Part shown: positions 18,096-27,534 of the stretch, one piece after another
Layout of the letters: each line of letters begins with the position of its first letter
Position numbering within the stretch: the first letter of the stretch is position 1
From: Bacteroidota bacterium
Lineage (GTDB): Bacteria; Bacteroidota; Bacteroidia; Chitinophagales; Chitinophagaceae
Length of the DNA: 64,000 bases
Assembly: GCA_030706685.1 (NCBI GenBank)
Contig: JAUZOA010000016.1
Span: 1 to 64,000, forward strand
Reading direction: 5' to 3'
Made by a program: the position numbers and the translations under genes
The notes under the pieces: model-generated
Databases searched by the model: none
What the model was told of the DNA's origin: nothing
Seen by the model: the letters and a program-made list of their open reading frames with translations, nothing else

Positions 18096-18859
18096 TGGAC
18101 AGGGTCATTTATTATACCATCTTCTTCATTGTTTTGGGTGGTATCGGCATGGCTGTCGCCAACAGGAAAGCAGAAACGGTTGTCCGGCGCCAGCGCTGGA
18201 CAAAATATTTCATGTATATCCTCATTACCGGCACAGTAATCACTTCGATTTTTTTGCATTTCTTTTATTGTCTGTCATGGATTATCGTTTTGGCTGCAGC
18301 GATTGAATTAGGTAAAGTAAATATTCCCCGGCATGTCAAAAGGTCTACAGCAATACTGTCATTCGGGGTCTTTCTGCCGGTAGCCACAGGATTTATTTGT
18401 TTCGCTAAAACTTTTAATGAGCCTTTTCTTCTTTTTATATATTTCCAGGTACTGGTCTTTGACGGATTTTGCCAGGTGACAGGGCAATTATTCGGGCGGC
18501 ATCCTTTAGCCCCGAAGATCAGTCCCACTAAAACCTGGGAAGGCCTGGCAGGAGGCTGGTGGTGCTGCATGATTGCCGCTATACTGGCGGCAGGCTGGCT
18601 CAAAATGGGTTTTGTCGCCATCTATTTTGGTTTATTATGCGGTGTGCTCACGGGGCTGGTTTCATTATGGGGTGATCTCCTGGCATCCTTTTATAAAAGA
18701 AAAGTGCAGGTAAAGGATTATAGTAACTGGCTACCCGGGCAAGGGGGCTTTCTTGACCGCTTTGACAGTTTCTTATTGACCGGCGCGGTATATTATTGGG
18801 TATACATCCTTATTTTTAAGGAAGGATTCAGTGAGTTTATTAAACAGGCACCTGCATGA
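18095..18859 (+). CDS. CdsA-like phosphatidate cytidylyltransferase
   Basis: This 254-residue membrane protein has about seven spans. The C-terminal CTP-transferase signature is recognisable: SLWGDLLASFYKRKVQVKDYSNWLPGQGGFLDRFDS, close to S-x-x-K-R-x-x-x-x-K-D-x8-G-H-G-G-x-x-D-R-x-D with Gln in place of His. Upstream SPTKTWEGLAGGWW is also a CdsA segment. It would make a CDP-activated lipid donor for the enzyme encoded one base upstream. The N-terminal part is divergent from housekeeping CdsA, so a specialised substrate is possible. It overlaps the following hydrolase gene by 4 bases. Confidence 0.85.
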   Translation: MDRVIYYTIFFIVLGGIGMAVANRKAETVVRRQRWTKYFMYILITGTVITSIFLHFFYCLSWIIVLAAAIELGKVNIPRHVKRSTAILSFGVFLPVATGFICFAKTFNEPFLLFIYFQVLVFDGFCQVTGQLFGRHPLAPKISPTKTWEGLAGGWWCCMIAAILAAGWLKMGFVAIYFGLLCGVLTGLVSLWGDLLASFYKRKVQVKDYSNWLPGQGGFLDRFDSFLLTGAVYYWVYILIFKEGFSEFIKQAPA

Positions 18860-19503
18860 ACCCGGTCATATATTGTATAAGCGGACTTGGCGCCGATGAA
18901 AAAATATTCAGGAACCTGCAACTGGGCAGGTATGAACTCAAACATATTCCCTGGCTGAGGCCGCATAAAAAGGAGAAGATAGATGAGTATGCAGGAAGAA
19001 TGGCAAGTGCCATCCGGCATGATTCACCGGTATTAATCGGTGTTTCCTTCGGCGGTATGATAAGTATTGAAATTGCCAGGCAGATTCCGTTGAAGAAGCT
19101 CATTATTATTTCGAGCATTAAATCAACCCATGAATTACCTCAATGGATGAGAGTGGCCGGCTCTCTTTACCTGGACAAACTGATGCCGATCCGGCCGTAT
19201 AAATTCACTGAAAAAATTGGTAACGACCGGCTTGGAGTTTCTACAGAAGAAGAAAGGGATTTGGTAAAGGGATACCGTGAAAAAACCGATCCTGTTTATC
19301 TTGAATGGGCCGTTCACCAGGTGCTTAACTGGAAGAATAACTGGCAGCCGGAATCTATTATTCATATTCACGGGGATAAAGACAAAATCTTTCCCCTAAG
19401 AAATCTCAGGGTTCAGCATATCATCCGGGGAGGTACTCATTTAATGCTGTACAACCGGGCGGAGGAGATCAGTAAACTGATTCTTCAGGAACTGGGGAAG
19501 TGA
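18856..19503 (+). CDS. Alpha/beta-fold hydrolase
   Basis: This small alpha/beta hydrolase of 215 residues has an oxyanion-type start (ISGLGADEKIF), nucleophile S64 in GVSFGG, a probable acid in HIHGDKDKIFP and the catalytic histidine in GGTHLML. It starts inside the preceding CdsA-like gene (ATGA overlap), which implies coupled translation and a shared pathway, possibly acyl removal from a lipid intermediate. The substrate is unknown. Confidence 0.82.
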   Translation: MNPVIYCISGLGADEKIFRNLQLGRYELKHIPWLRPHKKEKIDEYAGRMASAIRHDSPVLIGVSFGGMISIEIARQIPLKKLIIISSIKSTHELPQWMRVAGSLYLDKLMPIRPYKFTEKIGNDRLGVSTEEERDLVKGYREKTDPVYLEWAVHQVLNWKNNWQPESIIHIHGDKDKIFPLRNLRVQHIIRGGTHLMLYNRAEEISKLILQELGK

Positions 19504-19517
19504 CAGCAGAACTGAGG

Positions 19518-19973
19518 TTATTCATCATCATCTGTTCCAACCGTATAGATAGCGACGGCGCCACCGGGGCTATTAAAGCCGCCCAGGAATGGCCCTTTAA
19601 TAATCTTGATCATGGCAATATCAGTGACGGGAAGAGAATTAAGGTAATCCGGGTCCCTGTATACTTCATCTACGAAGATACCGGCAACGCTGTTGCGGAT
19701 GAGAGGTAAACGATCATTATTTTTCAATGTATAAACCTGCAACCCTGCTACCCGGCCCTGGAGCCAGTCAAGGATATTCAAATAACTCCTGGCGCTCAGT
19801 GTAGTATTATCGTTCAGCATGTCAAAATAAGTGCCATCGGGCGTATTGAACATACCGCTGCAATATTGATCATTCAGTTTTTCTTCTGCTGTTTTAATGT
19901 GGGCTGCTCTTTTCTGGCTGAATACAGCGATTGTGCTGGTTAATATGATGGCGGATAATAGTAGCTTCTTCAT
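19518..19973 (-). CDS. Stand-alone TonB-receptor plug-like secreted protein
   Basis: This 151-residue protein has a signal peptide (cleavage near VFS-QK). The rest resembles only the plug domain of SusC/RagA receptors: YLNILDWLQGRVAGLQVY, then AGIFVDEVYRD, DIAMIKIIKGP and GGAVAIYTVG. No barrel follows, and the stop is followed by the convergent hydrolase gene, so this is either a deliberate plug-only protein or an old truncation. Small plug-only proteins do occur in Bacteroidota, but their role is not established. Confidence 0.75.
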   Translation of the reverse strand: MKKLLLSAIILTSTIAVFSQKRAAHIKTAEEKLNDQYCSGMFNTPDGTYFDMLNDNTTLSARSYLNILDWLQGRVAGLQVYTLKNNDRLPLIRNSVAGIFVDEVYRDPDYLNSLPVTDIAMIKIIKGPFLGGFNSPGGAVAIYTVGTDDDE

Positions 19974-20134
19974 GGTTTTTCCTCCTCTCTTTAAAGTTAC
20001 GACTGTTTTGTGTTAGCGGATCGTTAAGGTAAGGATGCATGAAAAGGGAAGATTACATAACTGGCAGGAGAGAAATAACCCTGGCAGCTCATCCAATTAT
20101 CCGAAAGCAACAGGCAAGTGATGGCAATCTTTTA

Positions 20135-20332
20135 TCACCAGGGATGATTGTCATTGTTCGCATAAAGAACATTGATTTTTTTACCAGGCACTTTAGAAAT
20201 ATTATCATTTATGACTTTAATAAGGTTTTTACAATCTTTTGTCTGCCACTGTTCTTCCCAATGAATAATTATTGTATAGTCAAATCCTGCCCTACGTGTA
20301 ATAGCATGAATTTTTATCCCAAATTTAATTAT
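20135..20332 (-). pseudogene. Coding-like remnant of unknown protein
   Basis: On the minus strand an open frame of 65 codons runs from just after a TGA at 20333-20335 to a stop at 20135. It has protein-like composition (IHAITRRAGFDYTIIIHWEE, DCKNLIKVINDNI, INVLYANNDNHPW) but no ATG, GTG or TTG near its beginning. I read it as the C-terminal scrap of a lost gene. The family was not recognised. Otherwise 19974-20350 holds nothing that I can identify. Confidence 0.4.
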
Positions 20333-20350
20333 TCAACGGGTTGACTATAT

Positions 20351-20379
20351 AAAAAAAGAAGCCCCGTTTTCGCGAGGCT
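20351..20379 (-). terminator. Intrinsic terminator of queA
   Basis: On the minus strand AGCCTCG (20379-20373) pairs with CGGGGCT (20366-20360) around a six-base loop, with one G-U pair. The run TTCTTTTTTT follows. It lies 41 bases after the queA stop. Confidence 0.8.
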
Positions 20380-20419
20380 GCCTGTTTCCTGATAATCTTA
20401 TAAATTCCCGTTCAGACAA

Positions 20420-21469
20420 CTACACAATCAGCAATGCATCTCCATAACTGAAAAAACGATATTTATCCTTAATTGCTTTTTTATATGCTTCCATGGTCAG
20501 TTCATAGCCGGCAAAGGCGCAGGTCATGATCAGCAGGCTGGTCTTGGGCAAATGGAAATTAGTTACCAGCGAATCAGCGATATTAAAATCATAAGGCGGA
20601 TGGATGAACATATTGGTCCAGCCTTCTGACGGTTTTAATAATTTTTGTGCCGTGAATGAAGATTCCATTGCTCTCATGGTAGTCGTACCGACCGAGCATA
20701 TCCTGTGGCCATACTCCTTTGCACGGTTGACGATCTTGCAGGCGGTATCCTCGATACGGTAGTATTCGGCGTCCATTTTATGTTTGCTCAGATCCTCTAC
20801 TTCGATAGGGCGAAACGTGCCAAGCCCTGTATGCAAAGTGACCTCGGCAAAACGAATACCTTTTATCTCCAGGCGTTTTATCAGTTCCCGGCTGAAATGG
20901 AGACCGGCTGTTGGAGCTGCTACAGCACCTTCATGTTTTGCATAGACAGTCTGGTAACGTTCTTTATCTTCTTCATCCGGTTTACGCTTAATGTATTTAG
21001 GAAGAGGTGTTTCTCCCAATTTTTCCAGTTGAACCCGGAAATCCTGTTCGTCACCTTCCCACAAAAAACGAATAGTACGGCCGCGGCTGGTAGTATTGTC
21101 AATTACTTCTGCTACGAGTTCTTCCTGGTCGCCGAAATACAGCTTATTGCCGACGCGGATTTTACGGGCCGGGTCTACAATGACATCCCAAAGGCGGTTG
21201 GGTTTGTTGAGTTCCCTTAACAGGAACACTTCTATTTTGGCGCCAGTTTTTTCCTTGCGGCCATACATACGGGCCGGGAATACTTTGGTGTTATTTACGA
21301 CAAACACATCCTTGTCATCAAAATAATCCATGATGTCGCGGAAATGTTTATTCTCGATTTGGCCGGTGTGACGGTGTATGACCATCATGCGGGCATCTTC
21401 ACGTTTTTTTGCAGGGTTTTGGGCAATGAGATTTAGGGGGAGGTCGAAACGGAATTGTGAAAGCTTCAT
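20420..21469 (-). CDS. queA: S-adenosylmethionine:tRNA ribosyltransferase-isomerase
   Basis: This 349-residue enzyme transfers and isomerises the ribosyl part of SAM onto 7-aminomethyl-7-deazaguanine in tRNA to give epoxyqueuosine. The start [20 protein letters not shown] is typical. Diagnostic segments are [39 protein letters not shown] and MFIHPPYDF. Length is normal. A promoter -7 box lies on the minus strand at 21618-21625 and a terminator follows, so it is a single-gene unit. Queuosine synthesis partners are not in the window. Confidence 0.95.
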   Translation of the reverse strand: MKLSQFRFDLPLNLIAQNPAKKREDARMMVIHRHTGQIENKHFRDIMDYFDDKDVFVVNNTKVFPARMYGRKEKTGAKIEVFLLRELNKPNRLWDVIVDPARKIRVGNKLYFGDQEELVAEVIDNTTSRGRTIRFLWEGDEQDFRVQLEKLGETPLPKYIKRKPDEEDKERYQTVYAKHEGAVAAPTAGLHFSRELIKRLEIKGIRFAEVTLHTGLGTFRPIEVEDLSKHKMDAEYYRIEDTACKIVNRAKEYGHRICSVGTTTMRAMESSFTAQKLLKPSEGWTNMFIHPPYDFNIADSLVTNFHLPKTSLLIMTCAFAGYELTMEAYKKAIKDKYRFFSYGDALLIV

Positions 21470-21617
21470 GAGTTATAAGTGGTTTATTTTAAAGGTCTCA
21501 TGACGCAAACCGGGTAAGGCAGATACCGGAGATTATCACCAATCCCCGGTCTTACGGCACCGGGCCTGGTCATGTTGACAACCATTTCCCGGGAACAGGC
21601 CATGGTTTTAAAGCGGG

Positions 21618-21625
21618 CAAAGGTA
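21618..21625 (-). promoter_or_regulatory. -7 box of queA
   Basis: The minus strand reads TACCTTTG, an exact match to TAnnTTTG, about 150 bases upstream of the queA ATG. The rest of the 21470-21850 gap is GC-rich, with several CCGG-containing partial inverted repeats. Confidence 0.4.
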
Positions 21626-21744
21626 CGTCATTAGACGCCAAAACCCTGAGTAATTGTTCACATTTTTTCATTTTACTCGCTGGTAGTCACTTTACAGTGA
21701 ATTTTATGCTTTTTATTGCGCTATGGCATCTTAGATTTGCTATT

Positions 21745-21752
21745 TACTTTTG
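21745..21752 (+). promoter_or_regulatory. -7 box of the TraB/GumN gene
   Basis: TACTTTTG matches TAnnTTTG. The surrounding TTTACTTTTGAAGC is identical to the element at 28421-28434, which suggests that the same 3' extension is favoured by the sigma factor. It leaves a 5' UTR of about 90 bases. Confidence 0.5.
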
Positions 21753-21850
21753 AAGCGGGAACGATACCCTGGAGAAAATAAGTTTTACAAATACCCGTTA
21801 ATTCAACATCTTGACCGCCTTCACCATAAAAAACCGGAGCATAGACGTAT

Positions 21851-24800
21851 ATGAAGCGAACCCTTATTCTGATCTTAGTGATCGCGCCTTTTTTATTACA
21901 AGCCCAACCTAAAATAAAAACCAAAAAATACCCGAGCCTCTTGTGGGAGATCAGTGGCAATGGATTAAAAAGGCCATCCCACCTTTTTGGCACTATGCAT
22001 GTCAGCAGCAAGATGGTCTTTCAATTAGCAGATTCTTTTTACCTGGGCATCCGTAATGCAGATGTGGTGGCTTTGGAAACAAATCCTGAATCATGGCAGG
22101 AAGATATGAGCAAATACAAGGATGATGATGATAATGGAGGATACAATAGTTTCCGCTATCGCGGATCTTCTTATTCCTCAATGCCCGAAGACTATCTCAG
22201 TATTAACACCCTGAAATTTTATAAATACGATAAAAAGATCGAACGTTCATTGTACAGCAACCCGTCAATGATCAACAACCTGCTTTACCGGACGTACGGG
22301 AACAATGCAAGTGATTTTGAAGAGGATACTTACCTGGACATGTATATCTATCAATGCGGCAAAAAATGGGGAAAGAAAGTGGCCGGGGTTGAAAAATACG
22401 CGGAAAGCATGAAACTGATGGCGGAAGCTTACAAGGATGCCGCCAGGGACAAAGACAAAAAAGACAGGAGTTATGACCGTGAGGAAGGTTATTCGCCCGA
22501 TAAATTACAGGATGCTTATCGTAGCGGGAATCTTGACTTACTGGATTCGATCAACAAATACAATAGTTTCTCCGCCGCGTTTGATGAAAAGTTTTTATAT
22601 AAAAGAAATGAGATACAGGCCAACTCGATTGATTCTATCCTGAAGACAAATTCTTCTTTATTCGTGGGAGTAGGCGCGGCGCATTTGCCCGGTAACCGGG
22701 GCGTGATAGAATTATTGAGAAAGATGGGATATAAATTACGTCCGGTTAAAATGGGGGAGAGGGATAGTGAACATAAGAATGCTGTTGAAAAGATCAGGGT
22801 GCCGGTGACATTCACTACACAAACTGCCGATGATGGCTTCTTTAAAGTGGATATTCCCGGGAAGTTTTACAAGTTTGGAGATGATGTATCATTGGACCAG
22901 CGGCAATATGCCGATATGGCTAATGGCAGTTACTATATGGCGACCCGCATTATGACCAATGCCTGGTTGTGGGGACATACTATGGAAGATGTTTATAAGA
23001 AAGTGGACAGCCTGCTTTATGAAAATATCCCGGGGAAGATCATCAGCAAGACCAATATTGTGAAAAACGGCTACAAGGGCTTTGATATTACCAACAAGAC
23101 CCGTCGTGGCGATATACAGCGTTACAATATTTTTGTCACTCCTTTCGAGGTCATTTTCTTTAAGATGAGCGGCACGGGTGATTATGTAAAGAACGGGGAA
23201 GAAGCCAATAAGTTTTTTAACAGTATTCAATTCAAAGAGTACAAGGCCGGCGCTGATCCTGCAATTCCCGGATGGAAAAAATATTCACCACCTTACGGGG
23301 GCTTTAGTGCAGATCTTCCCCACGAACCTTATGTTGGGAATGACGGCAGCTGGATATATGATGCAGAAGATAAATCCGCCAATACACAATACAGGATCAT
23401 TCATTCAGCTATTCATAATTATAGCTTTGTTGAAGAAGACACGTTTGACCTGGGCCTGATGGATGAAAGTTTCGCTGCTTCAGAATTTATTGACACACAG
23501 GTTTACCGTAAACAAACCGTTTACAAAGGTTACCCGGCGCTGGATTGCAAATACCTGGACAAGAACAAATCCGTTTATCTTACCCGTTTTATCATACAGG
23601 GCCCGCATTATTATACGCTGGTTGCACATGGTAAACAGGAAACAACCGCGATGCAGAATTTCCTGAATTCTTTCCAGATCCAACCTTTTGTATATAGCCC
23701 CGCTACGGAACGGCGGGATACTTCCTTGTATTATACGGTTAAATCGCCTGTTTTCCCGGAAGAGAAAAAGAATAAAATGGATGTCCCCGGTTATAATTAT
23801 TATGACAGCGATGACGACGGGGATGAATCTGAAGATGACTTACTGGAAAACGGCGCATTTCGCAGCAAGGTTATTGCCAATGATACTACCGGGGAAAAGA
23901 TATTTGTTTCCTTTTATAAAACGCAACGGTATTACACCGCCAGAGACAGCAGCCTTCTTGACGAGGAAAATGAAACAGCCCTCTCCGACAGCACCCATAT
24001 TGTAAGGCTAAAAAAGAATTATGACCTTCCCAATAAAATAAAAGTGCGGGAACGTATCGTCAGTGATACCGGGAGCAGCCGTGCTATCTGGACAAAAACA
24101 TTTTACAAGGATGGGATCGGTTTTGTTCTTATGACCCAAATTGATACATTGAGCCAGCCAAGCGCGTTTGTCCGGTCTTTTTATGATTCATTCGTCCCGG
24201 CTGATACTTTAAAAGGCGCTAACCCTTTTACGAAAAAATCTTCTTTGTTCTTTGAAGATTTTATGAGTGCTGACAGTGCTGTTCATAAAAGAGCCGTAAA
24301 AGGAATTTACCAGGTCAAAATAGACTCCGCTGATTTTGGTTCCCTGAAAAAAGCCATTGCTTTCCTGAACTGGAAAGAGAAAAAATACCTTGATACCAAA
24401 AAATCACTGATCAGCAGGCTGGATGATATCAAAACAAAGGCAGCATCCGATTACCTGAAACAACTTTATTACGCTGCGGGAGATACTATTGAGCTGCAGT
24501 ATACGAGCCTTGAAACCCTGCTTAAGCAAAAGACGCAATATGCCTTTACTGTTTTCCGGGATGTTATTACGGAAGAACCGCCGGTTCTTAATATTTCCAC
24601 CAACAGTTACCCGGATTATTCTTCCCTCAATTATCTTCGTCTTTCCCGCCCGTCGTATAAAACATTTAATTACAGTAATGGCAATTTTCTCGATGAGTTA
24701 TTTGATTCGCTTTCGCTGACGAAAACGATCCTTCCCGAATTGCTTCCTTTATTGAATTTGACTGATTATGAACAACACATGATGCGGCTTCTTGGGCAAA

Positions 24801-25708
24801 TGGTCGACAGTAACCTGGTAAAACCCAAAGATTACCAGGCATACTTCAGTAAATTTTTGATTGAAGCCAAACAGGAATTGAAAAAACAGGCCATCTCTGA
24901 AAAGAACAGGGCCATCAAAAAAGCTGAGGAAGAAAACGAAAAAAAGAATAATTCCTATGAAGCGGCTGATGAAAACAAGGATTTTGGTAATGACAACCTG
25001 GGTCTTTATGCTACTTTGTTATTACCTTATACGGAAACCAATGCCAGCGTCCGGCCATTGATTCAACAGATGCTCGGTTCCAACGACAAGCAACTTAAAT
25101 ATAATACACTGTTATTATTGCTCCGTAATAACAAACCTGTTCCTGATACTTTAATTAACTATTTCGCGGGCCTCGAGGAATATCGCTATAAGCTATATGG
25201 CGATCTGAAAGACATGGGGAAGGCTGATAAATTCCCGGACCATTATAATAATCATCTGGACCTTGGCAGGAGTAAACTCGTGGAAGAAAAGTCCTATGAT
25301 AAGACTGATTCATTGGTATATATTGACCGGCTGGCGGCAGAAGTGAAAGGGAAAAAAGGATTTGTCTATTTCTATAAGTATAAAAATAAAAAGGATGATA
25401 TGACCTGGAAACTGGCGACAGTAGGACTGGTGCCGCAGGATCCGAAAGTCTTTGAATTTGAAAATACAGGCAAAAGCGATTTCAGTGAATATGATTTGCC
25501 TTTGGCCTACCAGCGCGGGGATTATTATAAATATGATTTTACCAGTTTCAGCGATACAAAGATCAAAGATGACGAACCGCTTGCCGACCAGTTGCATAAA
25601 ATGCTGAAAAGGCTCCTTTATTCAAAGAGGAAAAGCGCCCGGGAATTTTATGAAAAAGAAGGTCGCCGGGATTTTGATATAAGTTCCCGCATGGAAACGG
25701 GCGATTAA
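21851..25708 (+). CDS. Very large TraB/GumN-family protein
   Basis: This 1285-residue protein has a signal peptide (MKRTLILILVIAPFLLQAQ). Residues about 28-300 are the TraB/GumN domain: LLWEISGNGLKRPSHLFGTMH with GTMH at 47-50, DVVALETNPESW, and VGVGAAHLPGNRGVIELLRKMGY. Typical bacterial members are about 300 residues. The extra 980 residues contain at least two similar modules (FKVDIPGKFYKFGDD... and GFSADLPHEPYVGNDG..., each followed by an SFYDSF- or NSFQIQPF-like strand). A helical region rich in Lys/Glu lies near 1020-1050. TraB domains are proposed metalloproteases by analogy with Tiki/haloacid families. This one is likely periplasmic. Confidence 0.82.
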   Translation: MKRTLILILVIAPFLLQAQPKIKTKKYPSLLWEISGNGLKRPSHLFGTMHVSSKMVFQLADSFYLGIRNADVVALETNPESWQEDMSKYKDDDDNGGYNSFRYRGSSYSSMPEDYLSINTLKFYKYDKKIERSLYSNPSMINNLLYRTYGNNASDFEEDTYLDMYIYQCGKKWGKKVAGVEKYAESMKLMAEAYKDAARDKDKKDRSYDREEGYSPDKLQDAYRSGNLDLLDSINKYNSFSAAFDEKFLYKRNEIQANSIDSILKTNSSLFVGVGAAHLPGNRGVIELLRKMGYKLRPVKMGERDSEHKNAVEKIRVPVTFTTQTADDGFFKVDIPGKFYKFGDDVSLDQRQYADMANGSYYMATRIMTNAWLWGHTMEDVYKKVDSLLYENIPGKIISKTNIVKNGYKGFDITNKTRRGDIQRYNIFVTPFEVIFFKMSGTGDYVKNGEEANKFFNSIQFKEYKAGADPAIPGWKKYSPPYGGFSADLPHEPYVGNDGSWIYDAEDKSANTQYRIIHSAIHNYSFVEEDTFDLGLMDESFAASEFIDTQVYRKQTVYKGYPALDCKYLDKNKSVYLTRFIIQGPHYYTLVAHGKQETTAMQNFLNSFQIQPFVYSPATERRDTSLYYTVKSPVFPEEKKNKMDVPGYNYYDSDDDGDESEDDLLENGAFRSKVIANDTTGEKIFVSFYKTQRYYTARDSSLLDEENETALSDSTHIVRLKKNYDLPNKIKVRERIVSDTGSSRAIWTKTFYKDGIGFVLMTQIDTLSQPSAFVRSFYDSFVPADTLKGANPFTKKSSLFFEDFMSADSAVHKRAVKGIYQVKIDSADFGSLKKAIAFLNWKEKKYLDTKKSLISRLDDIKTKAASDYLKQLYYAAGDTIELQYTSLETLLKQKTQYAFTVFRDVITEEPPVLNISTNSYPDYSSLNYLRLSRPSYKTFNYSNGNFLDELFDSLSLTKTILPELLPLLNLTDYEQHMMRLLGQMVDSNLVKPKDYQAYFSKFLIEAKQELKKQAISEKNRAIKKAEEENEKKNNSYEAADENKDFGNDNLGLYATLLLPYTETNASVRPLIQQMLGSNDKQLKYNTLLLLLRNNKPVPDTLINYFAGLEEYRYKLYGDLKDMGKADKFPDHYNNHLDLGRSKLVEEKSYDKTDSLVYIDRLAAEVKGKKGFVYFYKYKNKKDDMTWKLATVGLVPQDPKVFEFENTGKSDFSEYDLPLAYQRGDYYKYDFTSFSDTKIKDDEPLADQLHKMLKRLLYSKRKSAREFYEKEGRRDFDISSRMETGD

Positions 25709-25727
25709 TAATAAACAGGGATAATTG

Positions 25728-27467
25728 TTATACAGTGAGACCCCGGGGTATTGAGGCAATTAATCTTTTTGTGTATTCGGACCGGGGGGTAAAATATACT
25801 TCATCGGCAAGGCCGCTTTCTTCTATCTTTCCTTTGTTCATAACCATGATACGATCGCTGATATAACGCACGACAGAAAGATCATGAGAAATAAAGATCA
25901 CCGTAAACCCGAACTCCCTCTTTAGATTATTAAGCAAATTCAATACTTGCGCCTGTACGCTGACATCCAGCGCTGAGACAGATTCATCGCAGATGATAAA
26001 AGAAGGGTTCAATGCCAGGGCCCTTGCAATAACGATACGCTGTCGCTGACCACCTGAAAATTCATGCGGGTAACGATTGAAATGCTCAGCCCGCAGGTCC
26101 ACTCTTTCCAATAGCTCAACCACTTTATCCTTCCTGGTTTTGCCGGATGGAAGAATTTTATGAACTTTTAAAGGCTCAGCGATAGCAGATCCAATAGTTA
26201 ATCTTGGATTGAGTGATGAATAGGGATCCTGGAAAACGATTTGTATGTCTTTACGCAAGGACCGCAGCTCATCCTTTTTCTTTGCTGTAAGTTCAATACC
26301 ATTGTAGAATATTTTCCCACGGGTAGGTTCAATCAGCCGCAGCAGAGCCCGGCCCAATGTTGTCTTGCCGCAACCGCTTTCACCGACAAGCCCTAATGTT
26401 TCATTTTTATACACTTCAAAACTGATATCATCCACTGCTTTGGTAAATTCAAGTGGCTTTCCGAAAAAAGTTTTTTTGGAAGAGAACCAGACGGAGAGAT
26501 GCTCGGCACTAAGCAACACAGAAGTCTGAGACCGGATGTCTGAAGTCAGATCCCTGAAGCCAGATGCCTGATCAGTCATTTTTGGTTTTGCTTTTCTGAC
26601 TTCCGGCATCTGGCTTCCTGCTTCCAGAAAATCACTAACAACCGGCAACCGTTCTCCTCTCTGGTGATTGACCGGCCTGCAGGCTATTAGTGCTTTGGTG
26701 TAAGGATGACGGGGATTCGAAAATATTTCTTTCACAGTATTTTGCTCCACAATCTCTCCTTTGTACATGACGACAGCACGACCGGCTACTTCCGCAACAA
26801 CACCAAGGTCATGTGTAATAAAGATCACAGCCATGCCGGATTGTTGCTGCAGTTCCTTTATTAATAGCAGGATCGTTTTTTGAACGGTTACATCCAGCGC
26901 TGTCGTCGGTTCATCACAAATAAGTAATGAAGGCTGGCAGGACATAGCCATCGCGATCATTACCCGTTGTTTCTGGCCACCACTTAACTGGTGAGGATAA
27001 CGGTCAAATATGCCTTCCGGGTCAGGTAATTTTACTTTTTCAAACCAATCAATTGTTTGTTGCCTTGCGATCGCTTTTGACAATTGTTTATGTGTCAATA
27101 TAGCTTCCATCACCTGGTCACCGCAGGTGAGCACAGGGTTTAAGGAACTCATGGGTTCCTGGAAGATCATGGCGATCTTATTGCCGCGGATGGATTGCAA
27201 TGTATAACGGCTTTTTTTCAGCAGGTTAACGGGCCCGGCTCCGTCTTCAGAAAAGAAAATATCGCCGGAAACATATTTTGCCGGGGGCGAGGGAAGTAAT
27301 TGTAAAATGGATAATGATGTAACCGATTTGCCTGAACCTGATTCTCCGACCAATGCTACTATTTCACCACGGTTAATAGTAAGTGAAATATTCTTCAATG
27401 CATGGGAAATTCCTGTTTCAGCGATAAAATCTACAGAAAGGTTTTGTATGGTGAGGAGGGGATGCAA
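25728..27467 (-). CDS. Fused dipeptide/oligopeptide ABC ATPase (DppD-DppF type)
   Basis: Two ATPase domains lie in one 579-residue chain, as in YejF/GsiA. The N-terminal domain (about 5-265) has Walker A GESGSGKS, signature LSGGQKQR and Walker [13 protein letters not shown]. The C-terminal domain (about 320-575) has [17 protein letters not shown] and [12 protein letters not shown]. Both carry the short oligopeptide-type tail ([12 protein letters not shown] and [12 protein letters not shown]). No permease or binding-protein genes are adjacent, so it must act with components encoded elsewhere. Part of the linker between the domains is encoded by the 7-bp array at 26521-26624. Confidence 0.93.
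   Translation of the reverse strand: MHPLLTIQNLSVDFIAETGISHALKNISLTINRGEIVALVGESGSGKSVTSLSILQLLPSPPAKYVSGDIFFSEDGAGPVNLLKKSRYTLQSIRGNKIAMIFQEPMSSLNPVLTCGDQVMEAILTHKQLSKAIARQQTIDWFEKVKLPDPEGIFDRYPHQLSGGQKQRVMIAMAMSCQPSLLICDEPTTALDVTVQKTILLLIKELQQQSGMAVIFITHDLGVVAEVAGRAVVMYKGEIVEQNTVKEIFSNPRHPYTKALIACRPVNHQRGERLPVVSDFLEAGSQMPEVRKAKPKMTDQASGFRDLTSDIRSQTSVLLSAEHLSVWFSSKKTFFGKPLEFTKAVDDISFEVYKNETLGLVGESGCGKTTLGRALLRLIEPTRGKIFYNGIELTAKKKDELRSLRKDIQIVFQDPYSSLNPRLTIGSAIAEPLKVHKILPSGKTRKDKVVELLERVDLRAEHFNRYPHEFSGGQRQRIVIARALALNPSFIICDESVSALDVSVQAQVLNLLNNLKREFGFTVIFISHDLSVVRYISDRIMVMNKGKIEESGLADEVYFTPRSEYTKRLIASIPRGLTV
26521..26624. repeat. Heptad DNA array inside the ABC ATPase linker
   Basis: Within the coding sequence, 26521-26576 reads as eight 7-bp units of the form GANGYCT/GANNCCA. 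After a short spacer, 26595-26624 continues with 7-bp units of the opposite orientation (CTTCCGG, CATCTGG, CTTCCTG, CTTCCAG). A perfect 13-bp inverted pair lies at 26556-26568 and 26605-26617. The frame stays open and encodes the linker near [15 protein letters not shown]. Related heptads occur at 35334-35360. Confidence 0.75.
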
Positions 27468-27534
27468 TGATTATTTATATAACTGCAATATATGCCCGAT
27501 AGCGGGTACCGGGAGCCTGTACTTTATAATAATT

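Noticed and set aside
20039-20344. 101-codon plus-strand ORF
   Set aside because: The minus-strand frame in the same place has better protein character, and neither is supported as an intact gene.
20705-21220. 171-codon ORF antisense to queA
   Set aside because: queA is unambiguous, and this frame has no family resemblance.
26521-26624. Frameshift or split of the ABC ATPase gene
   Set aside because: The reading frame is continuous through the array and both ATPase domains are complete.
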